NCBI GenBank assembly: GCA_963784425.1
Contig: CAWARM010000008.1
Coordinates: forward strand, 62,001 to 126,000
Origin: SHZL01 sp963784425
Lineage (GTDB): Bacteria; Pseudomonadota; Gammaproteobacteria; Xanthomonadales; SZUA-36
DNA length: 64,000 nucleotides
Reading direction: 5' to 3'
Of the stretch, positions 35,044 to 43,912 are shown one piece after another. The position numbers were made by a program, and so were the translations under genes. How positions within the stretch are numbered: position 1 is the stretch's first letter; every line of letters starts with the position of its first letter. The notes under the pieces were generated by a model that did not search any database, was not told the origin of the DNA, and saw nothing but the letters and a program-made list of their open reading frames with translations.

Positions 35044-36141
35044 TCAGGCCGCGGGAGCGTCTGACGGAACTCCAACCACTTCGACATGACTGCCATCGCT
35101 GAGGCTACCCTTGCCGGAAGTTACAACGCGATCGCCCTCACCCAGCCCGTCGACAATTTCCACCAGGCCGCTGCGCTCATAGCCAAGCTTGACATCACGG
35201 CGAATCACGTTGCCGCCCTCTCCAACAACGAACACATGGCTGTTCCCGTCTTCTGTGATCACTGCGGATCGTGGCACTACGGGCACGTTCTGGCGCAAGT
35301 CATAAAGGATATCCACGCGGCCGAACAGCCCAGGCTTGACCAGTTTCTCCGGGTCTTCAATTGCAGCTGTTACGCGAAACGTGCCGCTGGTTGGATCCAC
35401 TACCGGGCTGATGCGAATGACCGTGCCAGAGAACATATGCTGCGGCAGTGCATCAAGCGTTACCGATACCTTGAGGCCGCTGCGCAAGACGCTCAGCTCC
35501 CGCTCCGGCACGTTCAGAACCGCCAGCAGTGGATCGTAACTGGTGACGCTGAATACGGGCTGATACCGCTCGACAAGGTTGCCGACCCGTACCATGCGCT
35601 GGGAAACGTAACCGGAAATTGGCGCCACGATCGTGGTGTACTTGAGGTCGAGCCGGGCCAGTCCGACGGCTGCCTTTTGCGCAGCGTATTCGGCGCCCAC
35701 CCGTTCAAAGTCGTCGGCGCTCACAAGTTGTTTGTCGAACAATTCCTTCTTGCGCTGGTATTCTGTTTCCAGCCGCGTGAGCGCAGCATTGTTGCGCTCG
35801 ACTTCCAGCACGTAGCGGTCGGTTTCTACCCTGGCGAGCACCTTTCCCGCCTGGACAAAATCGCCCTCTTCCGCACTGATCTCGAGCACCACTCCTGTTA
35901 TCTGGGAAACTACCGTGGCTTGCTGGTCTGACTCGATGGTTGTCGTGCCGGAATAAAATGCTGGCATATCGTCGAGTGCAACTATTGCGATTTCAACGGG
36001 TATCGCAGCATTTTTCTCTTTGCTGTCCGATTCTGCATTGCCACTGGCCTGATCCATGCACCCCTGCAGCAACAAACACACCAGCAAGGAAGCGAGTCCC
36101 AGCCCAGCCCATTTTTCGCGGAAAGCAGTCCCGATGCCCAT
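35044..36141 (-). CDS. RND periplasmic adaptor (membrane fusion) lipoprotein
   Basis: Periplasmic adaptor of 365 residues linking the RND pumps to an outer-membrane channel. The signal has a lipobox LLLQGC (Cys at 28), so it is probably a lipoprotein. A lipoyl domain (TVVSQITGVVLEISAEEGDFVQAG) is split by a coiled-coil hairpin of about 70 residues (VLEVERNNAALTRLETEYQRKKELF). The second lipoyl half (TTIVAPISGYVSQRMVRVGNLV) and the beta-barrel and membrane-proximal domains follow. It is the promoter-proximal gene of the mfp-RND-RND operon. A short inverted repeat 25 nt upstream is a likely regulatory site. Confidence 0.92.
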   Translation of the reverse strand: MGIGTAFREKWAGLGLASLLVCLLLQGCMDQASGNAESDSKEKNAAIPVEIAIVALDDMPAFYSGTTTIESDQQATVVSQITGVVLEISAEEGDFVQAGKVLARVETDRYVLEVERNNAALTRLETEYQRKKELFDKQLVSADDFERVGAEYAAQKAAVGLARLDLKYTTIVAPISGYVSQRMVRVGNLVERYQPVFSVTSYDPLLAVLNVPERELSVLRSGLKVSVTLDALPQHMFSGTVIRISPVVDPTSGTFRVTAAIEDPEKLVKPGLFGRVDILYDLRQNVPVVPRSAVITEDGNSHVFVVGEGGNVIRRDVKLGYERSGLVEIVDGLGEGDRVVTSGKGSLSDGSHVEVVGVPSDAPAA

Positions 36142-36165
36142 GAGTTTTATCCTCTGTGTTTTATA

Positions 36166-36180
36166 TTAGTATTACACTAA
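36166..36180. promoter_or_regulatory. candidate operator of the RND operon
   Basis: TTAGT-ATTAC-ACTAA is a perfect 5-bp inverted repeat with 5-bp spacer, 25 nt upstream of the adaptor gene start. It overlaps -10-like sequences for leftward transcription (TAATAC/TAATAT on the minus strand). Efflux operons are commonly repressed by TetR or MarR proteins at such sites, but no regulator gene is adjacent. Confidence 0.4.
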
Positions 36181-36483
36181 CACAGTGATCGAAAGACACT
36201 CCATATGCCAGATGTCACCTGTGCGTACCACTGGTAGAGTTGCAATTTCCACGCCATGACTTCATTGGGTTGATTTCAGACAGCCCACTATCAGGTTCCA
36301 GACGGTGGAACTGGCACCAAAGTTACGCTTGATCGTTCCAAAGATGGCCTTGGGCGGAGCTGGAAATGTTTCACATCAGCGTGGCGAAACAGGATCGCGA
36401 TTGAATTTCGTGGCGTAAACAGCTACTAGTTGGTTTGCCACGCCATGCCTGCGGAAAGTTCTCCGAGCATAGTGCTGGAGTCG
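36181..36483. other. non-coding space with a thrice-repeated motif
   Basis: About 300 bp between the divergent efflux operon and the cytochrome genes without a credible gene on either strand. The motif CGTGGC(G/GT)AAAC occurs at 36380-36390 and 36409-36420 in direct orientation and at 36433-36442 inverted, all within 105 bp of the cytochrome promoter. An inverted repeat GTTCCA-GACGG-TGGAAC is also present near 36295. I see no remnant of a regulator gene. Confidence 0.5.
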
Positions 36484-36512
36484 TTGGTTTGGCATGCAGC
36501 AGCAGGTATAAT
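36484..36512 (+). promoter_or_regulatory. sigma-70 promoter of the cytochrome c pair
   Basis: TTGGTT (36484-36489), a 17-bp spacer and TATAAT (36507-36512) form a near-consensus sigma-70 promoter 33 nt before the cytochrome ATG at 36545. It is the best promoter seen by eye in the window. Confidence 0.7.
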
Positions 36513-36544
36513 CGCCGCCTGTTGCTATTGACCGCGAGACTTCC

Positions 36545-36865
36545 ATGCGTTTGGACTTGATGATCCCCCTGCTGATTGCAGTATGCTGCCAGGCCGCGAT
36601 GGCTGATGGAGATCCTGTTGCTGGTAAGATCAAATCGAATACCTGTATCGGTTGTCACGGTATTCCCGGGTACAACAATGTCTACCCCACCTACCACGTA
36701 CCCAAGATTGGTGGCCAGAATTATGAGTACCTGTTGGCAGCTCTCGCTGGGTACCGGGATGGCACACGCAGCCACCCGACGATGGAGCAGCAGGCAGACA
36801 GTTTGTCTGATCAGGACATGCAAGATGTCGCGGCGTATTTTACCAGCATTGGAAAAAACCCGTGA
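36545..36865 (+). CDS. small periplasmic cytochrome c (first of two)
   Basis: Class I c-type cytochrome of 106 residues. The signal peptide ends QAAMADGD (about residue 21). Heme is bound at CIGCH (Cys34, Cys37, His38), and a methionine in RSHPTMEQQA is a plausible sixth ligand. VPKIGGQNYEYLLAALAGYRDG and LSDQDMQDVAAYF are typical of single-domain cytochromes related to one half of cytochrome c4. The second cytochrome gene begins 7 nt after its stop. Their electron partners are not encoded nearby. Confidence 0.9.
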   Translation: MRLDLMIPLLIAVCCQAAMADGDPVAGKIKSNTCIGCHGIPGYNNVYPTYHVPKIGGQNYEYLLAALAGYRDGTRSHPTMEQQADSLSDQDMQDVAAYFTSIGKNP

Positions 36866-36872
36866 TCAAGCT

Positions 36873-37214
36873 ATGAAAACCGCACTCAAGACATTTTTGA
36901 CGATCGTAGCGCCGATGTTGCTTGCACTACCAACCATCGCAGTTTCCAATGGCGACGCGGCCGAGGGGCAGAAAAAGTCCGCTACGTGCACAGCCTGCCA
37001 CGGTGAAACCGGCCTCAGTGTTGATCCGAACTACCCCAACCTTGCCGGGCAATACCAGGACTACATGATCAAGGCGCTAAGCGACTACCGATCTGGCAAG
37101 CGAACAAATGTCATCATGGCTAACTTTGCCGGGCAGTTGAGCAACCAGGACATCGAAGACCTGGCAGCATGGTTCTCAAGCCAGAAAGGCCTGAAGGATT
37201 TGAGCGTACAGTGA
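36873..37214 (+). CDS. small periplasmic cytochrome c (second of two)
   Basis: Class I c-type cytochrome of 113 residues. The signal peptide ends at about residue 25 (LPTIAVSNGDA). Heme motif CTACH is at residues 39-43 and the likely ligand methionine is in NVIMANFAGQLS. It aligns with the first cytochrome along YPNLAGQYQDYMIKALSDYRSG and LSNQDIEDLAAWFSSQ, so the pair looks like a cytochrome c4 split into two genes, or a tandem duplication. ATG at 36873 is used; the same frame is open far upstream but overlaps the first cytochrome out of phase. It is convergent with nfuA, 24 nt apart. Confidence 0.9.
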   Translation: MKTALKTFLTIVAPMLLALPTIAVSNGDAAEGQKKSATCTACHGETGLSVDPNYPNLAGQYQDYMIKALSDYRSGKRTNVIMANFAGQLSNQDIEDLAAWFSSQKGLKDLSVQ

Positions 37215-37238
37215 AGGCTTGGCAGTCCGTCCGTGAAC

Positions 37239-37847
37239 TCAGACCGCGGATTGACCCTTGGCACCGCGCGCGTAATACGGATTTTTTCCGCTGCGATGAT
37301 CAGTTGCATCGACTACTGCGGTAATCCCGGGGATTTTCTGCATCAAGCTCTTCTCAATGCCTTGCTTGAGGGTGACATCAACCATGCCACAGCCGTGGCA
37401 GCCACCGCCGAATTGCAACACCACTTCCATGTTGCGGGTTATCTCCACCAGTGAAACACGACCTCCGTGTGATGATAGCGAGGGGTTGATTTCCGACTCC
37501 AGCAACCACTCAATTTGCCTTTCAATCGGTGCTTCCGCGGCGGGCTGGGATCCCTTGATGCCAGGGGCTCGAATGTTTAGCTGGCCGCCGGTGGAGTCCT
37601 CTTCAAAATCAATCTGGGCTTCTTGCAACCAGGATTCACTGGCCAACGCGACATATAGTTTGAACGAGGGATACTCAACGATATGATCGTCTTCCTTATG
37701 CTGTCCCTGGGGGCAAAACTGAAGATCGCAGCTCGCATTGGGCGTGCCCGGTTGGTTTACAGAAATGCGCAATCCCAGGCCGCTTTCGTCTTGCTGGGCC
37801 AGGAGCTTTCGAAAATACGCCTGCGCTGGGGTGGTAATCTCAATCAT
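37239..37847 (-). CDS. nfuA: Fe-S cluster carrier NfuA
   Basis: Iron-sulfur carrier of 202 residues. The N-terminal ~95 residues form the degenerate A-type domain (ITTPAQAYFRKLLAQQDESGLGLRI). The C-terminal Nfu domain has the cluster-binding GGGCHGCGM (Cys150, Cys153) followed by VDVTLKQGIEKSLMQKIPGI. The length is that of E. coli NfuA (191) plus a few residues. It overlaps the stop of the upstream esterase gene by 4 nt. Confidence 0.95.
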   Translation of the reverse strand: MIEITTPAQAYFRKLLAQQDESGLGLRISVNQPGTPNASCDLQFCPQGQHKEDDHIVEYPSFKLYVALASESWLQEAQIDFEEDSTGGQLNIRAPGIKGSQPAAEAPIERQIEWLLESEINPSLSSHGGRVSLVEITRNMEVVLQFGGGCHGCGMVDVTLKQGIEKSLMQKIPGITAVVDATDHRSGKNPYYARGAKGQSAV

Positions 37848-38914
37848 TTTTGCTCCTTATCTCCAACACCAAGTGGCGGCGAGGACGCTTTTTTCAAGAC
37901 CCCGGCCAGGAATGGCAAGGAATGATCAAGCCGCCAGTCTATACCCGAATGACTGCCGTCAAACTCCTCATAGCGGAATTGTATGCCCAACTTCGCCAGT
38001 TTATCGACAAGCATTCTGCTGCCGAATTGGATGTGATACTGATCATAGCGACCTACATCCAGGTATAGCCCATGCAGTGACTGTAAAGCACCCGCATTTT
38101 TTTCCACGAGATTCAGCGGGTCAAAAGATAACCATTGCAACCAGCGCTGCTGGTCGAGTGCACAGGTTCGCAGATCAAATGGCAGGCGAATGCTACCGGG
38201 ATTTTCCAGGTCTGGATCGTAACTGGCCGCCATGGCCAGGGTCATGAGCGCAGTAAATTCCCGGCCGGCCGGCCTGTTCATGGTCCAGAACGTGCGAATG
38301 AATTCCTCAATATTTCCGTCGTAGTCAGCGAGGACTGAACAGGTTTCTGCAAATGCCGGCCGATAGACCAGCTCAAAACCAACATCACCGGAGTGACTGG
38401 CAATGGCGCCCCAGCAGTCCGCAAATTTCATCGCCAGGTAGATGGCTCCATATCCGCCAGAAGATTTGCCAAATACACCGCGGCCGTTGCTATGATTAAC
38501 CACATTCAGCCTGGAACTGATCAAGGGCACCAACTCATGTACCAGGTAGTCGGCGTAGTTTCCAACCGATGGAGAGTTGACGTATTGGTTGCCACCGAGA
38601 GAGGTAAAGCAGTCCGGCATCACGACCACAGCTGGGGGCATGCTGCCCTCGCCAATCAGCCGATCCAGACGGCTGGGAAGGTTTTCGCCATGGTTTTGCC
38701 AGTTCAGATGACCGGGGCCCGAATTGGTGAATGCCGCCAAATCCCACAGAGACACGTAAGGACCGGAGTTTTCCGAATAGTCAGCAGGAAGGTAAACGTT
38801 GACCGGGCGGTCCGTCGGATCGCCCCAGGGGTTACCGCGTAGCACCGAAGATTGGTGCTCGAAGCTGATTATCCTGCCACTTGGCCAGTTAGACTGCGCA
38901 CGAAGCCTGGGCAC
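37844..38914 (-). CDS. putative esterase, alpha/beta hydrolase (esterase D/antigen 85 type)
   Basis: Alpha/beta hydrolase of 356 residues. It opens with SFEHQSSVLRGNPWGDPTDRPVNVYLP, typical of the putative esterase family that also includes Fes and S-formylglutathione hydrolase relatives. The nucleophile elbow is GKSSGGYGA at about residue 150; the histidine is probably in EEFDGSHSGIDWR near the end. No signal peptide is seen. The start is GTG at 38914, directly after the galU stop, with no spacer. Because it is transcribed after galU and before nfuA with overlaps, the three are one unit. The substrate is unknown. Confidence 0.82.
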   Translation of the reverse strand: MPRLRAQSNWPSGRIISFEHQSSVLRGNPWGDPTDRPVNVYLPADYSENSGPYVSLWDLAAFTNSGPGHLNWQNHGENLPSRLDRLIGEGSMPPAVVVMPDCFTSLGGNQYVNSPSVGNYADYLVHELVPLISSRLNVVNHSNGRGVFGKSSGGYGAIYLAMKFADCWGAIASHSGDVGFELVYRPAFAETCSVLADYDGNIEEFIRTFWTMNRPAGREFTALMTLAMAASYDPDLENPGSIRLPFDLRTCALDQQRWLQWLSFDPLNLVEKNAGALQSLHGLYLDVGRYDQYHIQFGSRMLVDKLAKLGIQFRYEEFDGSHSGIDWRLDHSLPFLAGVLKKASSPPLGVGDKEQK

Positions 38915-39802
38915 TTAGACCGGTCCAACAGACTTGAGAACAGCGCGGATATGGGCAAGTACAGAATCCCGAAGATCGTCCAGTTCGAGGGCATGGTCAA
39001 TGGTTGCGCGAACATACCCTTCCCGGCTGCCGCAATCGTAGCGCACACCCTCGAAAGGAAGCGCCAGAACCTGCTCCGATTGGAGCAGCCTCGCGATTCC
39101 ATCGGTCAACTGAATTTCCCCGCCAACACCCGGTTTGACCTCGTGTAACTGGGCAAAAATACCAGGCGAAAGGATGTAGCGACCTACCACGCCCAGGTTG
39201 GATGGAGCGTCGTCGGGTTCTGGTTTTTCAACAATGGTGTGAATGTGCTGCAAGCCGTCAGGGGTAATATCTACGCCAACGACTCCATAGCTGGCGGTCA
39301 TTTCGAGTGGAATTTTCTCCACGCCCAGCACACTGGCCCCGGTACGGTCATGCAAGGCGACCATCTGCGCCAATGCCCCAGGTCCACGATTCAATACCAT
39401 GTCATCGGCGAGAATGATGGCAAAGGGCTCATCCCCGACCACGGACTCAGCGCACAGAATGGCGTGCCCCAATCCCAGTGCTTCCGGTTGGGTGATGTGA
39501 ACCCTGCTGACCGAGTCGGGAATGATGCCGGTTATCCGCGAAAGCAAGTCAGTCTTACCGGCAGTCGACAAAAGCGTTTCCAGTTCAAATGCCGAGTCAA
39601 AGTGATCAGAAATGGCATGCTTTTTCCGGCTGGTAATAAAGATAAGCGTATCAATTCCCGCAGCGAGCGCCTCTTCCACCGCATACTGGATCAGCGGTTT
39701 ATCAACAACCGGGAGCATTTCCTTGGGAATTGACTTGGTCGCCGGAAGAAAACGCGTTCCAATCCCGGCTACCGGGAAAACAGCTTTTCTTACAGGTTTC
39801 AA
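38915..39802 (-). CDS. galU: UTP-glucose-1-phosphate uridylyltransferase
   Basis: Makes UDP-glucose from UTP and glucose-1-phosphate, for lipopolysaccharide core and other glycans. It has 295 residues, with the N-terminal nucleotide motif FPVAGIGTRFLPATKSIPKEML, then DKPLIQYAVEEALAAGI, ILADDMVL and FEGVRYDCGSREGYV. The start is TTG at 39802: no ATG or GTG lies between the upstream in-frame stop and the conserved N-terminus. It follows the WbpM-like gene by 18 nt on the same strand. Confidence 0.95.
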   Translation of the reverse strand: MKPVRKAVFPVAGIGTRFLPATKSIPKEMLPVVDKPLIQYAVEEALAAGIDTLIFITSRKKHAISDHFDSAFELETLLSTAGKTDLLSRITGIIPDSVSRVHITQPEALGLGHAILCAESVVGDEPFAIILADDMVLNRGPGALAQMVALHDRTGASVLGVEKIPLEMTASYGVVGVDITPDGLQHIHTIVEKPEPDDAPSNLGVVGRYILSPGIFAQLHEVKPGVGGEIQLTDGIARLLQSEQVLALPFEGVRYDCGSREGYVRATIDHALELDDLRDSVLAHIRAVLKSVGPV

Positions 39803-39820
39803 CGCGGGATCACGCCTCGG

Positions 39821-41719
39821 CTAAAGCGACCGGTGCAAGGGTACTACAGCAGGGAATTCCTGGCCCGCACCAAGCGAAGACTTCGCCAACTCGGGCACCA
39901 GCTTCAACAGTACCTGCTGAATTTTCTGGGTGTCATAGCGCTTTATGGCAAGCTCGGCCTCGCGCAGATCGTGACCCAGGCTTTCCCAGTTTGCCTCACG
40001 CGGATGTGCGAGGAAGATTTTTTCATGCTTGGTTTGCGCGTAGGGCTCATGTTCATGGAACAACTCCTCGAACAATTTTTCACCAGGCCTCAAGCCCGTG
40101 TACACAATCTGGATGTCCCGTCCTGGAACTCTTCCGGACAAGCGGATTAATTGCTCCGCGAGGTAGGTAATCTTCACTGGTTCGCCCATATCCAGCACGT
40201 AGATTTCACCCCCGCTACCAAGCACCGCTGCCTGCATGATCAACTGGCTGGCCTCTGAAATCGTCATGAAGTACCGGGAAATCTCCGGGTGCGTTACCGT
40301 GACCGGTCCACCGCGTGCAATTTGCTCTTTGAACAACGGCACCACGCTGCCATTGGAATTGAGCACATTTCCAAAGCGAACGGTGATATACCGCGTACGT
40401 GAGCGCGAGTTCATGTTTTGGCAGTACATCTCAGCAACTCGCTTGGTCGCGCCCATGATATTGGCCGGATTGACTGCCTTGTCAGTGGAAATCAGTACAA
40501 ATGTACCCACATCGTGACGCTCTGCCGCTTCGGCCAGGCGCATGGTACCCAGAACATTATTGCGAAAGGCTTCGCGTACCTGGGTTTGCAGCATAGGTAG
40601 ATGTTTATACGCTGCAGCGTGGAAAATCATGTCCGGCTTGTATTCACCCACTACTTTTTCCACGGTTGCGGAATCACAGATGTCACCCAAAACGCTGCAG
40701 AATACAAGGTCGTGGAAGTCGCTGCGAAGTTCACGATCGATGCGGTACAAGGCATACTCGCCGTTGTCTACAACGATCAACTCCACCGGGTTAAGCCGCG
40801 CAATCTGGCGGCATAATTCGGATCCAATTGAACCGCCACCACCCGTAATCATCACACGCTTTCCGGACAGGCCATCACGGATTGAGTCCCACTCCAGAGA
40901 AACCGGCTCACGACCAAGCAAATCGTCGATGGCTACGCGCTTCAGGTCATCAATGCGCGTCGCTTTATTGCCAAAATCATTAAGCGTCGGCAAAGTCCGG
41001 AATTCGATGTTGCTGTGCTCGCAACTCTCCACGACCATTTGCATTTGCAGGTTGGTCGCAGAGGGCATGGCTATGATAGCCAGGTCGGCATTCACTTCAC
41101 GGGCAAATCGCGGCAATTTCCTGATAGGCCCCAGGACCGGTATGCCGTGCACCTGCGCACCGCGCAATCGGCGGTCGTCGTCCAGAAAACCGATTACATT
41201 GAAATTGCCACGACGGCGCAACTCGCGCTCAAGCAATGCGCCAGACCGGCCCGCGCCGAGGACCAATACCCGTCTTAATTCTCTGGTTTCCCGGCGTGCT
41301 GGCACACGCAGGTCCTTCCATGCGCGAAAGCAGATTCGCGGCACACCCAGGGCAAAGAACAACAAACCCGGAAACAACAGGATGACAGCTATCATCTGGC
41401 GAATTTCTGCAGGAAACGAAATTGTCAGCGCCGCCAGGATCAACGCAGTGCCCAGCAAAGCAGCGCGTGCGATGTTCCATAAGTCGGGAAAGCTGGCAAA
41501 CCGCCACAGACCCTTATACAGGCCAGTGGACCAGAGGACAAATCCCTGGATAACCAGGACCAGGCTGAGCTCGCCCCAAAGCGGAAGCGATTGGATAATG
41601 CCGGGGAAAGCTTCGTAGCGGACGCAAAGGATGGCCACAAGCCAGGCGCCAACCGTCATCACAAGGTCGTGAGCGACAACTGCGGCCCGCGGATGACGCA
41701 AAATGCGAATTACGTTCAT
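39821..41719 (-). CDS. WbpM/CapD-like nucleoside-diphosphate-sugar epimerase/dehydratase
   Basis: Membrane-bound UDP-N-acetyl-sugar C4,6-dehydratase or epimerase of the WbpM/CapD/FlaA1 group, 632 residues from ATG 41719. Four or five N-terminal helices (to about residue 125) are followed by a first Rossmann domain (LVLGAGRSGALLERELRRRG). The catalytic SDR domain has ITGGGGSIGSELCRQIARLNP, the HAAAYKHLPMLQ segment and STDKAVNPANIMGATKR, where Met replaces the usual SDR tyrosine, as in WbpM. In Pseudomonas this gene closes the O-antigen locus. It follows the WecA/WbpL-like gene by 13 nt. A TTG 30 nt upstream is an alternative start. Confidence 0.92.
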   Translation of the reverse strand: MNVIRILRHPRAAVVAHDLVMTVGAWLVAILCVRYEAFPGIIQSLPLWGELSLVLVIQGFVLWSTGLYKGLWRFASFPDLWNIARAALLGTALILAALTISFPAEIRQMIAVILLFPGLLFFALGVPRICFRAWKDLRVPARRETRELRRVLVLGAGRSGALLERELRRRGNFNVIGFLDDDRRLRGAQVHGIPVLGPIRKLPRFAREVNADLAIIAMPSATNLQMQMVVESCEHSNIEFRTLPTLNDFGNKATRIDDLKRVAIDDLLGREPVSLEWDSIRDGLSGKRVMITGGGGSIGSELCRQIARLNPVELIVVDNGEYALYRIDRELRSDFHDLVFCSVLGDICDSATVEKVVGEYKPDMIFHAAAYKHLPMLQTQVREAFRNNVLGTMRLAEAAERHDVGTFVLISTDKAVNPANIMGATKRVAEMYCQNMNSRSRTRYITVRFGNVLNSNGSVVPLFKEQIARGGPVTVTHPEISRYFMTISEASQLIMQAAVLGSGGEIYVLDMGEPVKITYLAEQLIRLSGRVPGRDIQIVYTGLRPGEKLFEELFHEHEPYAQTKHEKIFLAHPREANWESLGHDLREAELAIKRYDTQKIQQVLLKLVPELAKSSLGAGQEFPAVVPLHRSL

Positions 41720-41732
41720 TTGTTCACCACGC

Positions 41733-42788
41733 TCAAGCGCGCACTCCAATATTTCTTCTTACCACCAGCCATGCAAATACAAGTGTAACGGTCGTGAATG
41801 TTGCCACCATCGTCGCAATTGCCGGGCGACTGACTGCAACTCCAATCGCCGGAATGACCAACCCCAGGTTGATCGTTTGATACACAGCCAGCACACGTGC
41901 GTGCGACCAACCCCGAACTATCAGCTGCTGGTACAGGTGTTGTTTGTGGGGATTATACCACTGCTCCCCGCGCATTACCCTTGCCGCCAGGGTGAGTGTG
42001 CTGTCACAAAAAAATACAAGCATGACCAGCCATGCAGCAGGTAAAGAAACCTTGCTGCTGAAAACTCCGTAAATGAGCAACGAGGCTATTGCAAAACCCA
42101 GGGAACCGCTGGCCACGTCACCCATGAAGACCTTTGCTCGACCCAGGTTCCATGGCAGAAACCCCAGGCAGGCGCTTGCCAGGATTAAACTGAGGACTGC
42201 TGCCGGGTAGTCACCTGTATGGTTAAACAGCCATGCCAGCGTTAGTCCCGCAAATACGCCCTGGGAACCTGCCATGCCGTTGCTACCATCCATGAAATTG
42301 AACAAATTGGTCATCCACAGCAAAAAAAGCACTGCCCCTATTGCGGGTAACAGACTCAGGCTTGTGCCGTTTGGCTGGAAACAGAGTATCAAGTAAAAGC
42401 TGACCAGAACCTGAACGATAAATCGTAAACGAACCGAGAGGGGTCTTCTGTCATCCCACCAACCCAGCAGACTGAGAGCGACAAACCCGGGAAGTGCACA
42501 GGACAGCCAGAAGGGCAAGACAGCCCAAGCCTGGGTCCACGGCAGGCTGGCAAGCGCAAAGGCTACAACCAGGCCGGCACCGCCACCTCTTGGTGTCGGC
42601 TCCACATGGCTGTGGCGATCGCCGGGAAGATCCAGCATACCGCGCTTGCGTGCATAGCGGGTTACCACTCCGGTCAGGGTGAATGACAATGCAAAAGTGA
42701 CTGACAGGAGCGTGAATAATGTGATCACGGGCTTGGTCTGGCTACTTACTCGCCCAGAACCCCCTGGATAGTTCGAGTCGTGCCCCAT
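41733..42788 (-). CDS. WecA/WbpL-like undecaprenyl-phosphate sugar-1-phosphate transferase
   Basis: Integral membrane enzyme of the MraY/WecA family, with 10-11 helices, that loads the first sugar phosphate onto undecaprenyl phosphate. Motifs are DRHSHVEPTPRGGGAGLV near the N-terminus, LLGWWDDR, the catalytic NLFNFMDGSNGMAGSQG, KVFMGDVASGSLGF and NPHKQHLYQQL (the HIHH-type loop). ATG 42788 overlaps the lapB end by 43 bp; a GTG at 42728 would avoid this and begins closer to the family's first helix, so the start is uncertain. It sits next to the WbpM-like gene, the same order as wbpL-wbpM in Pseudomonas aeruginosa. Confidence 0.88.
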   Translation of the reverse strand: MGHDSNYPGGSGRVSSQTKPVITLFTLLSVTFALSFTLTGVVTRYARKRGMLDLPGDRHSHVEPTPRGGGAGLVVAFALASLPWTQAWAVLPFWLSCALPGFVALSLLGWWDDRRPLSVRLRFIVQVLVSFYLILCFQPNGTSLSLLPAIGAVLFLLWMTNLFNFMDGSNGMAGSQGVFAGLTLAWLFNHTGDYPAAVLSLILASACLGFLPWNLGRAKVFMGDVASGSLGFAIASLLIYGVFSSKVSLPAAWLVMLVFFCDSTLTLAARVMRGEQWYNPHKQHLYQQLIVRGWSHARVLAVYQTINLGLVIPAIGVAVSRPAIATMVATFTTVTLVFAWLVVRRNIGVRA

Positions 42789-43912
42789 TGTCGGCAGCTG
42801 GGACACTGCCAATGATGGCTTTGCCCACTGAATCCGCAATGGGTGCATCGGTAACCGGGTTGACGCACCATTAGCCGGGACGTCACGGCCTTCAGTATGT
42901 CGTCACTGGTTTCAGCAGGCAGATACCCGGCTGCGCGATACTCAATCAAGCGATCCAGGCCGCGCACTGACGGTTTCTTATGCAGAGCATCTACCAGGAA
43001 CTCACCGGCGGCTTTGGGTCCTTGTTCCTGTGAAATGAAGTCTGTCATTTTGAGCACCAGGGATATGCCCTGGTAGCGCTGGGCCCACTCGTCCAACTTA
43101 GCGCGCGCCCGAGGCATAGCTTCGGCCTCAAGCGCAATTTCAAGGTAGTCGTCCATCAGATCCGGCAAGTAGTCCACATCCAGGTCGGCGATTTCTTCGT
43201 ACGCTGACATTGCTACCTCGAGCTCGCCTTCTGAAAAAGCCATTCGCGCCTGGATGAACAGATACCTTATGCATTGCGGGTCATGGCGCCGTGCCTGTCG
43301 CAAGTGCTTGCGGGCTAACTGACGGTCGTCCTTGGCCAAGGCCTGTTCGGCCAACTCGCAGCAAAACTGAGCGATGAGTGCGCCATGGTGGGCGCCTTCC
43401 ACCTGCTCCAGCCGTTCCGCCTGCACGAGGGCCTTGCCCCAGTCTTTTTCTTGCTGGTAGATATCAAGCAGACTGCGCAGGGCTGAGGGCGTTTGGGCAT
43501 CGCTTTCAATCAATTCGGAAAAAAGAAGTTCAGCACGGTCAAGGAGTCCAGCCCGCATATAGTCTTCACCCAGCTCCAGTAGAGCCTGAGTACGTTGTGC
43601 CGGCTCCAATCCGGACTTCGCAATGATGTTCTGGTGAAATCGAATTGCGCGATCCACTTCGCCCCGCCGCCGGAAAAGGCTGCCCAGGGCCATGTGGGTC
43701 TCGACTGTATCCTGGTTGACTTCCGCTAATTCAAGAAACACCTGGATCGCCTTGTCGGGCTGTTCGTTCAGGAGATAATTCAGTCCCTGGAAATACTGGT
43801 CGCTGAACAATTGGTGTTTTCGGTGCGTGGCGCGATGACCATAATTCTTGGCAATCCACCAACCAAAATAACCCGCCACCGGCAGGAGGAGGAACCCCAG
43901 GAATGCAGTCAT
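42746..43912 (-). CDS. lapB: lipopolysaccharide assembly protein LapB (YciM)
   Basis: Inner-membrane adaptor of 388 residues that controls LpxC turnover through FtsH and so sets lipopolysaccharide levels. One N-terminal helix (LGFLLLPVAGYFGWWIA) is followed by about nine TPR units and a C-terminal rubredoxin-type zinc knuckle, CTHCGFSGQSHHWQCPSC. The length is that of E. coli LapB (389). The start overlaps the lapA stop (ATGA). Its 3' end overlaps the next gene if that gene uses its ATG. Confidence 0.95.
   Translation of the reverse strand: MTAFLGFLLLPVAGYFGWWIAKNYGHRATHRKHQLFSDQYFQGLNYLLNEQPDKAIQVFLELAEVNQDTVETHMALGSLFRRRGEVDRAIRFHQNIIAKSGLEPAQRTQALLELGEDYMRAGLLDRAELLFSELIESDAQTPSALRSLLDIYQQEKDWGKALVQAERLEQVEGAHHGALIAQFCCELAEQALAKDDRQLARKHLRQARRHDPQCIRYLFIQARMAFSEGELEVAMSAYEEIADLDVDYLPDLMDDYLEIALEAEAMPRARAKLDEWAQRYQGISLVLKMTDFISQEQGPKAAGEFLVDALHKKPSVRGLDRLIEYRAAGYLPAETSDDILKAVTSRLMVRQPGYRCTHCGFSGQSHHWQCPSCRQWGTTRTIQGVLGE

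Noticed and set aside
36371..36823. 150-codon minus-strand frame across the cytochrome start region
   Set aside because: It is antisense to the cytochrome gene and its promoter, and its translation resembles no family.
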